Position numbers and translations under genes: made by a program
The notes under the pieces: model-generated
Seen by the model: the letters and a program-made list of their open reading frames with translations, nothing else
What the model was told of the DNA's origin: nothing
Database searches by the model: none
Shown here: in pieces, positions 1 to 4,834 of the stretch
How positions within the stretch are numbered: the stretch's first letter is position 1
Layout of the letters: every line of letters begins with the position of its first letter
DNA from: Victivallis vadensis
GTDB lineage: Bacteria > Verrucomicrobiota > Lentisphaeria > Victivallales > GWF2-50-93
Length of the DNA: 7,251 bases
Direction of reading: 5' to 3'
NCBI GenBank assembly: GCA_020718525.1
Contig: DYRX01000224.1
Coordinates: forward strand, 1-7,251

Positions 1-11
1 TGCTTGCCTCT

Positions 12-70
12 GGACATTTTCGGACGAAATGTGTCCCAAATGTGTCCCAATTTTAAGTTTTTGAGACACA
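12..70. repeat. Tandem 11-mers with inverted partners beside the tRNA 3' end
   Basis: AAATGTGTCCC occurs twice in perfect tandem (27-37 and 38-48). GGACATTT at 12-19 is an imperfect inverted partner of the first copy (AAATGTGTCC at 27-36, with a two-base bulge), and GACACA at 65-70 is an inverted partner of the TGTGTC core. The cluster lies 47 bases or more beyond the 3' end of the tRNA-Val gene. Short direct and inverted repeats beside a tRNA 3' end can be recombinase arm sites or the edge of an integrated element, but no duplicated tRNA 3' segment is visible here, so the role is unknown. Confidence 0.45.
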
Positions 71-116
71 ACGAGGTTAGAAAAAGGCAAAAATGAGTTC
101 ATATCCAGATAGAGTA

Positions 117-193
117 TGGTGGGCGCTATTGGACTCGAACCAACGACCTCTACAATGTGAATGTAGCGTTCTAACCAACTGAACTAAGCGCCC
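117..193 (-). tRNA. tRNA-Val (anticodon CAC)
   Basis: The minus strand folds into a complete cloverleaf. The acceptor stem GGGCGCT pairs with AGCGCCC over 7 bp. The anticodon stem CTACA/TGTAG encloses the loop TTCACAT, which gives anticodon CAC and reads the valine codon GTG. The T arm is GTTGG-TTCGAGT-CCAAT with one G-T pair. The discriminator base is A (position 120), and the CCA tail is encoded at 117-119. Transcription runs leftwards, away from the prenyltransferase-repeat gene that lies upstream on the same strand. No convincing promoter was found just upstream (194-300), and no clear hairpin terminator follows it. Confidence 0.96.
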
Positions 194-418
194 GGCAAAG
201 ACTGACGTTGCCCGAGAATTAACAGAATACGCGGAAGTTAATTTAGCTTCTATCTCCGCATTTTCCAGTCCGTGAGAAAAAAGAGGTAAAATTAATGTTT
301 CAGGTGCAAAGTAGAGCAAGAAGCATCAGCCTTTAGTCTGGAAATGAAGTGGCAGTACGTGGACAGAAGCGGCATAATTAGCGGCAAATGTCATCGTTAT
401 TTCGCAACAGCCCCTTAC

Positions 419-442
419 CTTGTGTGCTTTGCGTCTTTGCGT
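419..442. repeat. CTTTGCGT tandem 8-mer repeat
   Basis: Two perfect copies of CTTTGCGT (427-434 and 435-442) follow a degenerate copy, CTTGTGTG (419-426). On the minus strand this reads as ACGCAAAG units. From memory, similar CGCAAAGACGCAAAG strings recur between genes in many unrelated bacterial genomes; their function is unknown. The patch starts 10 bases past the stop of the prenyltransferase-repeat gene, so it would lie in that gene's 3' untranslated RNA. Confidence 0.5.
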
Positions 443-452
443 GGGATGAAGT

Positions 453-1424
453 TCATTTTGGGAAATGCACCCGCGTCAGAATGGCTCCCAAAGAAAGCAG
501 AGCATAAAAGCTGTACTCCAGGTCAGAGAGCTTGTCCAATCGCGAGGCTGTGAATCCGCCATCATCATTTTGTAGCGACAGGACAAAATCCGAGTGGCGC
601 TCCGGGTTTTCAATTATCTGCTGAAAACCGCATATGGCAAGTGAAAATAGAGCCGATGCCGTAGAAAGCAAATCCGGAGGAAAGGGGCTTGATGGCGCAA
701 TGACGAACCCTCCTTCCATCGCCGCCGCGCTGACAATGAATCCTGAAATTTCTGACTGCCAGGTCTGCGAATCGAAAAAATCCAAAATAAGTGCCGCGGA
801 ACTTGTCGTAAGAACTCCGAATCCGTCTCCTTTCCGGTTTTGACATGAACCATTTGGAAGAAGATGCTCGCCGATGAAGGAGCTTGCCGGAATTTTAATC
901 CTGCCTCTTTTGTCTGAAGACGCGATTGCCTGCCCCGCAAGATAAAGACCATATACACTGCCAATATTGTCTTCCGGATTTCCTGCATAAGCTCCGTCAG
1001 GTCTTTTCAATTTCTTCAAGAAGCCCAAGAGGCGTGGAGCCTGCGAATCTCGCAGACATTGCATCTGTTCGGAAATTGCAGTATCATCGCTGTGGGTCGA
1101 GATGATCTGAAGAAGTATGCTAAGCGAAACACAGTCACGGAGTTTTACTTTGCTTGCCCGAAGAAGATATTCGACAAAGCTTTCAGGCATTCCCTGGCTG
1201 GATGCGGCAAGGGAGAGAGTCCCAAAATATGTGTAGTAAAGATCGCTTTTCCCGCTCCGGTCGGCGAATCCTCCGTCATCGCAGATTTTCGCGTTTAAGA
1301 ATTGGACAAGCTTTCTCCTTCTTTGCTCAGGGAGGGAATTGAAGCCAGCCGACGCCAATGCGATCAGTTCTGACGAACTAACGCCTCCCTCGCATTTGAA
1401 AAACGCTTTTGCTGGTCTCGTCAA
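453..1424 (-). CDS. Prenyltransferase/squalene-cyclase-type repeat protein
   Basis: This 323-aa protein consists of repeats of the alpha/alpha-barrel type found in protein prenyltransferase beta subunits and terpene cyclases (Pfam PF00432 family). Each repeat has a DGGF-like turn followed by a helix that begins with an acidic/aromatic cluster. Visible repeats are DGGF at 50-53 followed by SDLYYTYF at 60-67, DGAYAG at 143-148 followed by SVYGLYLAG, EGGF at 237-240, and DDGGF at 287-291 followed by SDLEYSFYALLSL at 300-312. The zinc ligands of protein prenyltransferases (Asp, Cys, His around the GGF motif) and the cyclase DxDD motif are not evident, so catalysis is doubtful. There is no signal peptide or membrane segment, so it is probably cytoplasmic. 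The start is TTG, with AGGTG 7 bases upstream. The reading frame is closed by TAA at 1461-1463, and no ATG lies between that stop and the first repeat. The gene stands alone, divergent from ppk2. Substrate and role are unknown. Confidence 0.8.
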   Translation of the reverse strand: MTRPAKAFFKCEGGVSSSELIALASAGFNSLPEQRRRKLVQFLNAKICDDGGFADRSGKSDLYYTYFGTLSLAASSQGMPESFVEYLLRASKVKLRDCVSLSILLQIISTHSDDTAISEQMQCLRDSQAPRLLGFLKKLKRPDGAYAGNPEDNIGSVYGLYLAGQAIASSDKRGRIKIPASSFIGEHLLPNGSCQNRKGDGFGVLTTSSAALILDFFDSQTWQSEISGFIVSAAAMEGGFVIAPSSPFPPDLLSTASALFSLAICGFQQIIENPERHSDFVLSLQNDDGGFTASRLDKLSDLEYSFYALLSLGAILTRVHFPK

Positions 1425-1488
1425 GCTGGCACCTAATTTTTCAAATTGTTTTTCATCAAATTATTCCGAGAACTGCCAACGAAGCAAT

Positions 1489-1510
1489 GCCCGTCACGGG
1501 CGCCCTTTTT
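1489..1510 (+). terminator. GC hairpin with T tail in the divergent region
   Basis: GCCCG (1489-1493) and CGGGC (1497-1501) form a 5-bp stem over the loop TCA, followed by GCCC and five T (1506-1510). The shape suits a rho-independent terminator on the plus strand, but no plus-strand gene precedes it inside the window. It may belong to a relic or to a short transcript, or it may simply be a palindromic site. It lies upstream of the proposed ppk2 promoter, so it would not block that operon. Confidence 0.3.
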
Positions 1511-1637
1511 GGGAACGCGATGCTCCTCGCTGGCTCCATGATGCAATGCTCTTACCGTATTTCAGGTTACGCAACTTTTCAATTCAACCCAAAAACTCTT
1601 AATGAGGCATTTTCGATTCTGCATTTGGCAAGGGAAT

Positions 1638-1665
1638 TTGAAAATAGAAAATCCTAAGCTATTGT
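1638..1665 (+). promoter_or_regulatory. Probable sigma70 promoter of the ppk2 operon
   Basis: TTGAAA (1638-1643) and TATTGT (1660-1665) are separated by 16 bases and match the -35 and -10 consensus at 5 of 6 and 4 of 6 positions. Transcription would begin near 1672, leaving a leader of about 90 bases before the ppk2 start. No operator palindrome or riboswitch fold was recognised in that leader. Confidence 0.35.
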
Positions 1666-1760
1666 CGAGGAAGCCAGATGCTCAAATGCGTGTGAAAGCG
1701 ATTTGTGCGCGGCGACTGGCTGGGTCTGGAGATCAAACTATTTTACAAGGAGGCTTTCAG

Positions 1761-2576
1761 ATGGACAGCGAACTGAAGAAATATCTTGTCAAATCAGGAA
1801 ACAAGCTGAAGCTTGCTAAATTTGATCCTTCCGAAACAAGCTGTTTCAAGGATGGAAAAAAGGCCGCGCTCAAAAAAATAGCCAAGATGAATTCTGAAAT
1901 CGAAGAACTGCAGGAGGCGATGTATGCCGAACGCAAACACGGGCTTCTAGTGGTTCTTCAGGGAATGGACACGGCGGGAAAGGACGGCACCATAAGGCAC
2001 GTCTTCGACGGAGTCAATCCGCAGGGAGTGAAAGTAGCCTCCTTCAAAAAGCCTACTCCGATCGAGCTCGACCATGACTTTCTCTGGAGAGTCCATCCGC
2101 ATGTGCCAGGCAAGGGCGAGATCTGCATCTTCAACCGAAGCCACTATGAGGATGTCCTCGTCGTGCGCGTCCACAAGCTCGTTTCGAAAGAGGTCTGCAA
2201 AAAACGCTGTGAACACATCGTCAACTTTGAAAGAATGCTCAGCGATTCTGGCGTTACAATAGTCAAGATATTCCTGTGCATTGACAAGGACGAGCAGAAG
2301 AAAAGGCTCCTTAGCCGCAAGGAGGACGTGGCAAAGCAGTGGAAGCTCAGCGAAAGCGACGTTCCTGAGCGTGCATTCTGGGATTCCTACATCGAAGCCT
2401 ATGAGGATGCCATTACGCGGACAAGCACGGAGAACGCGCCCTGGTTTGTCATACCGTCCAACCACAAATGGTACCGGAATTATCTGGTGAGCAGAATAAT
2501 ACATGAAACGCTCTTGTCGCTGAAGATAAGAACGCCAAAGCCGTCGTTTGACGTTTCTAAACTTGAGATTGAATGA
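1761..2576 (+). CDS. ppk2: Polyphosphate kinase 2 family phosphotransferase
   Basis: This 271-aa protein transfers phosphate between inorganic polyphosphate and nucleoside mono- or diphosphates in the cytoplasm. The P-loop GMDTAGKDGT spans residues 68-77. It is followed by HVFDGVNPQGVKVASFKKPT, then DHDFLWRVHPHVP (104-116) and the Walker B-like segment IFNRSHYEDVLVVRVH (123-138); together these are the PPK2 signature. Length and motif wording resemble the compact single-domain group annotated as PPK2-related type 1 or class III. Known class III members can phosphorylate both AMP and ADP, but the substrate here is not proven. The start at 1761 is chosen because AAGGAGG (1747-1753) lies 7 bases upstream; the frame is open back to 1602, but that extension looks non-conserved. 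The N-terminal 60 residues are Lys-rich and helical, as usual in the family. It is the first gene of the plus-strand operon. Confidence 0.93.
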   Translation: MDSELKKYLVKSGNKLKLAKFDPSETSCFKDGKKAALKKIAKMNSEIEELQEAMYAERKHGLLVVLQGMDTAGKDGTIRHVFDGVNPQGVKVASFKKPTPIELDHDFLWRVHPHVPGKGEICIFNRSHYEDVLVVRVHKLVSKEVCKKRCEHIVNFERMLSDSGVTIVKIFLCIDKDEQKKRLLSRKEDVAKQWKLSESDVPERAFWDSYIEAYEDAITRTSTENAPWFVIPSNHKWYRNYLVSRIIHETLLSLKIRTPKPSFDVSKLEIE

Positions 2577-2581
2577 GCTTT

Positions 2582-2602
2582 CCCCAGCGCGGGGCAATTT
2601 TT
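2582..2602 (+). other. Short hairpin with T tract between ppk2 and the pyrophosphorylase gene
   Basis: CCCC (2582-2585) and GGGG (2591-2594) form a 4-bp stem over the loop AGCGC, followed by CAA and TTTTT (2598-2602). It resembles a weak terminator or attenuator inside the 44-base gap and could lower expression of the downstream genes relative to ppk2. The stem is too short for a firm call. Confidence 0.25.
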
Positions 2603-2620
2603 CATAAAGGAGTCAGCGCC

Positions 2621-4027
2621 ATGCTTGATCTGAAAAGGTTTGGACAGGAACAGCTTCTGCAGTTTTGGACGGAAATTTCAGCCGAGTCGAAAAAGAAGCT
2701 CGAGTCTCAGATAGATTCGATAGATTTCGCTTACTTGAACGAGCTCGCCGCCGAATTGGTTCTGCAGAAGAAGAACATCGAACTGCCGAAGGAGCTCCTC
2801 CCCCCAAAGGTTTTTCCAGCAATTCCAGACAGTCCTGATCTGTCCAAGCTTTATGAGGAGGCTGTCGCGCACGGAAAGAACCTTTTGCGCGGGGGCAAAG
2901 TCGCCGTTCTTACTGTGGCAGGCGGACAAGGATCTCGCCTTGGATACGACGGACCAAAGGGCAAATTCCCGATTTCTCCCATAAGGAACAAGCCTCTATT
3001 CCAGTATTTCGCTGAGAAAATAAAGAGGGCTTCAGAAAAATATTCGCATAAATTCCTATGGTTCATCATGACAAGCGAATCCAACGACGCAGAGACCAGG
3101 CGCTTTTTTGAGGAGAACAATTATTTTGGTCTTTCCCAGGACACCGTGATTTTCTTTGTCCAGGGAATGATGCCTGCAATTGACTACTCGGGGAAAATAA
3201 TTCTCGAAGCGAAGGATTCGATTGCGCTTTCTCCGAACGGGCACGGTGGCACGCTTCTGGCTCTGGCAAAAAGCGGGGCTCTCGCAAAAATGAGAAAGAA
3301 TTCTGTCGAGTTCATTTCATATTTTCAGGTTGACAATCCTTTGGTTTCTCCGCTTGATCCTCTCTTCATAGGACTGCATAGCCTCGAAAAATCGGAGATG
3401 AGCTCTAGGAGCCTCAGCAAGACTGGTCCGAATGAAAAGCTCGGAAATTTCTGCGTCAGCGACGGGAAGCTCTGCATAATCGAATACAGCGACATGCCGT
3501 CGGAACTCACTGAAAAGCGCAGATCGGACGGACGCTTGCTTTTTGAAGCAGGAAGCCCTGCCATACATGTTTTCAGCGTCGCATTCATTGAGAGGCTGAC
3601 CCAGGACGGAAAACTGAAGCTTCCATGGCACCGTGCAGACAAAAAAGTCCCGTTTATTGATGCCGCCGGAAACTTGGTCAAACCGGAAAAGACAAATGCT
3701 GTCAAGCTTGAAACTTTCATTTTTGACGCATTGCCTTTCGCTGAAAATACACTCATCCTGGAGGCGCGCAGGGAGGATGAATTTTCTCCTGTTAAAAATC
3801 CTGACGGAGTTGACTCGATAGTCTCGTGCAGAAGGATGATGGTCGAAAAGGACGCTTCAATGCTTGAAAAGGTCGGTGTCAAGATTCCGAGAGACGCAAA
3901 ATCCTCGCCCCTCTGCAAGGTCGAGATTTCCCCGCTCAGCTTTCTGGACGAGGAAGATCTCGCGCTAAAATTCAGAAAATCTTCCTGCCCTATTCTTGAA
4001 GCCGGAAAGGAATATTACTTTGAATAG
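2621..4027 (+). CDS. UAP1/AGX-type UDP-N-acetylhexosamine (UDP-sugar) pyrophosphorylase
   Basis: This 468-aa protein probably joins UTP and a sugar-1-phosphate, most likely GlcNAc-1-phosphate, to give the UDP-sugar and pyrophosphate, feeding cell-wall and glycan synthesis. It follows the eukaryotic UAP1/AGX plan (UDPGP family, PF01704) rather than bacterial GlmU. The nucleotide-binding loop is AGGQGSRLG (100-108) with PKGK (112-115), followed by MTSESNDAETRRFF and YFGL, FFVQGMMPAI and NGHGG (206-210). VDNPLV follows at 237-242, then RRSDGRLLFEAGSPAIHVFSV (His316) and REDEFSPVKN (384-393). Human AGX has the same blocks in the same order, with NAGNIANHF in place of EAGSPAIHV. The start at 2621 has AAAGGAG (2606-2612) 8 bases upstream; the frame extends back to 2573, where it would overlap ppk2, but no SD supports that. 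The sugar (GlcNAc, Glc or GalNAc) cannot be fixed from sequence alone. Confidence 0.9.
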   Translation: MLDLKRFGQEQLLQFWTEISAESKKKLESQIDSIDFAYLNELAAELVLQKKNIELPKELLPPKVFPAIPDSPDLSKLYEEAVAHGKNLLRGGKVAVLTVAGGQGSRLGYDGPKGKFPISPIRNKPLFQYFAEKIKRASEKYSHKFLWFIMTSESNDAETRRFFEENNYFGLSQDTVIFFVQGMMPAIDYSGKIILEAKDSIALSPNGHGGTLLALAKSGALAKMRKNSVEFISYFQVDNPLVSPLDPLFIGLHSLEKSEMSSRSLSKTGPNEKLGNFCVSDGKLCIIEYSDMPSELTEKRRSDGRLLFEAGSPAIHVFSVAFIERLTQDGKLKLPWHRADKKVPFIDAAGNLVKPEKTNAVKLETFIFDALPFAENTLILEARREDEFSPVKNPDGVDSIVSCRRMMVEKDASMLEKVGVKIPRDAKSSPLCKVEISPLSFLDEEDLALKFRKSSCPILEAGKEYYFE

Positions 4028-4340
4028 GCTCGTCCTCCTCTCGAAGGCGGATATTGCGATTGACAGCGCGGACGCCGTGTCAATTTTGGAAAAGGCCTGC
4101 TCAAGATCCCGGAAGCTTGCTGTCGCTGGAATCTGTGAGCGCGAGGACAATATTTTCATCTCGCTGGAGCCATCGGACAGGCTCTTCTCATATGTTTTTT
4201 CCCAGTTCGAACCCAAGTCGGATGAAGACCTGGCGGCAGAGATCAGAGCAAGATATTTCTCCGGTTTTTCTGTTTTGGGCGACTTCGACTACAACGGAAA
4301 AAAATGGCTTCTCCTGTCGAAGGAGGCACAGACTTCCTGA
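4020..4340 (+). CDS. Small protein of unknown function, overlapping the pyrophosphorylase gene
   Basis: No family is recognised in this 106-aa protein. The TTG start at 4020 overlaps the last 8 bases of the pyrophosphorylase gene, and AAAGGA (4006-4011) lies 8 bases upstream, so translation is probably coupled. A second TTG at 3996 is in frame but has no ribosome site. The protein appears soluble, without signal peptide or membrane helix. It begins with a hydrophobic strand (LVLLSKADIAI), then SADAVSILEKACSRSRKLAVAGICE, an acidic central part, a likely helix (SDEDLAAEIRARYF) and a final FDYNGKKWLLLSK. That pattern suggests a small alpha/beta domain. The role is unknown; its position suggests work related to the UDP-sugar enzyme. 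Confidence 0.65.
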   Translation: MNRLVLLSKADIAIDSADAVSILEKACSRSRKLAVAGICEREDNIFISLEPSDRLFSYVFSQFEPKSDEDLAAEIRARYFSGFSVLGDFDYNGKKWLLLSKEAQTS

Positions 4341-4351
4341 TCCCGCAACTC

Positions 4352-4403
4352 TGTCAAGTTTTCGAGTGAAAATCGAGCAAAAAGTGCAACTTTCAACTTG
4401 ACA
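4352..4403. repeat. 9-bp inverted repeat downstream of the small gene
   Basis: TGTCAAGTT (4352-4360) and AACTTGACA (4395-4403) are perfect inverted copies separated by 34 bases. A smaller hairpin, TTTTC/GAAAA (4359-4372), overlaps the left arm. The repeat begins 12 bases after the stop of the small gene, so in RNA it would form a 3'-end structure. The arms are too far apart, and lack a T tail, for an ordinary terminator. Confidence 0.5.
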
Positions 4404-4474
4404 TGTGAACTCGGGGATGGAATGACAATCAAATATTTTTTCATGACTCTTATGACTTCTGCCGCGTCACTCAT

Positions 4475-4505
4475 GTACTTGCCGAATGCGGCAAGTACTG
4501 ATTTT
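4475..4505 (+). terminator. Probable terminator of the ppk2 operon
   Basis: The arms GTACTTGCCG (4475-4484) and CGGCAAGTAC (4489-4498) pair perfectly over 10 bp with the loop AATG, followed by TGATTTT (4499-4505). The strong stem with a short, imperfect T tract fits an intrinsic terminator for the plus-strand operon ending at 4340, although it lies 135 bases past the last stop. It could instead be a stand-alone palindromic element. Confidence 0.45.
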
Positions 4506-4578
4506 CGCAAATAGCCGAACGTCATGAAATACTTCCGATGCGTAGCGTTTATGAGCCAGTTGCATAAGTCATAAACCG

Positions 4579-4693
4579 GACCGTTGCATGAGCCATTGGA
4601 GGGCTCGCCCCCAGGGAAACTTTACGGAAAGCACTCAATCTGCGTTGCCGAGATCCTTCCGCTGACATTGGCACCCGGATTGGACTCCCAATC
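4579..4693 (+). pseudogene. Possible C-terminal relic of a SUMF1/formylglycine-generating-enzyme-like domain
   Basis: Intact SUMF1-type (FGE-sulfatase, PF03781) domains usually end in a pattern like DRVxRGGSW, then Arg-Ser-Ala, Arg, Asp-Pro and finally IGFR. Here one frame (4598-4693) reads GG, then LRKA, LRCRDPS and RIGLPI. The spacing from GG to the final IG matches the family pattern, with IGLP in place of IGFR. DRCM (4579-4590), like the family's DRVM, lies just upstream in another frame, and a TGA (4589-4591) closes the GG frame. No start or ribosome site exists. This is judged by eye from remembered family patterns, so it could be chance; if real, the gene is broken by at least one frameshift. 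Confidence 0.3.
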
Positions 4694-4763
4694 TCAGATA
4701 AACAAAACAGCATGAGGTCTTACTCTTTCATAAAAAAACTGCATTTAATTTTATCTATATGCC

Positions 4764-4792
4764 TTGACTTTATTATTCCATCCTGCTAAAGT
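4764..4792 (+). promoter_or_regulatory. Sigma70-type promoter of the secreted-protein gene
   Basis: TTGACT (4764-4769) and TAAAGT (4787-4792) are exactly 17 bases apart, and the -10 box is preceded by TG (TGC at 4784-4786), an extended -10. The surroundings are AT-rich, including a T/A-rich tract at 4733-4780 that could act as an UP element. Transcription would start near 4799, giving a leader of about 35 bases. The ribosome site is AGGAG (4823-4827), 7 bases before the ATG. Confidence 0.65.
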
Positions 4793-4834
4793 CCACCGTA
4801 TAGGGAGATTAAACGTCCTGTCAGGAGAGCCATC

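Larger units (their letters stand above)
1425..1760. other. Divergent intergenic region without an intact gene
   Basis: This 336-base stretch separates the 5' ends of the prenyltransferase-repeat gene and ppk2. It holds the GC-rich hairpin at 1489-1501, the probable ppk2 promoter and the ppk2 ribosome site. Open frames cross it on both strands (plus strand to a stop at about 1657, minus strand to a stop near the hairpin), but none has a recognisable family, an SD site or conserved-looking composition. The part from about 1465 to 1575 could be a dispersed repeat or a gene relic; nothing in the window decides this. Confidence 0.5.
4341..4834. other. 494-base stretch without an intact gene
   Basis: No complete reading frame with a ribosome site is seen here. 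In order it holds an inverted repeat (4352-4403), a strong hairpin (4475-4498), short direct repeats (ATGAGCCA at 4551 and 4588, GTTGCAT at 4559 and 4583), a possible SUMF1-like gene relic (4579-4693), a small palindrome (GATTGG/CCAATC, 4678-4693), and the promoter and ribosome site of the following secreted-protein gene. Confidence 0.6.

Noticed and set aside
1..50. C-terminal or N-terminal end of an integrase
   Set aside because: All three minus-strand frames are open but only 50 bases are available and no catalytic motif is visible; kept only as a possibility in the repeat finding.
77..319. 80-aa minus-strand frame across the tRNA
   Set aside because: It runs through a complete tRNA gene and has no ribosome site.
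1602..1760. In-frame N-terminal extension of PPK2 starting at 1602
   Set aside because: No ribosome site at 1602, the translated extension is unlike the family, and a strong AAGGAGG sits correctly before the ATG at 1761.
1947..2597. 216-aa open frame antisense to ppk2
   Set aside because: It lies wholly opposite a strongly recognised gene, has no ribosome site or known family, and is best explained as a codon-bias shadow.
2573..2620. In-frame extension of the pyrophosphorylase overlapping the ppk2 stop
   Set aside because: The ATG at 2621 has AAAGGAG 8 bases upstream, whereas the earlier start has no SD and would add 16 residues spanning a hairpin.
3325..3918. 197-aa minus-strand frame, Ser/Phe-rich
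   Set aside because: It is antisense to the conserved pyrophosphorylase; the Ser-rich composition is a reverse-complement artefact.
4398..4429. Promoter from TTGACA at 4398
   Set aside because: No acceptable -10 box at 16-18 bases (AATGAC at 17), and TTGACA is part of an inverted repeat arm.
4559..4595. Short direct repeats ATGAGCCA and GTTGCAT as a CRISPR or iteron array
   Set aside because: Only two copies each, in swapped order and uneven spacing; no array structure.
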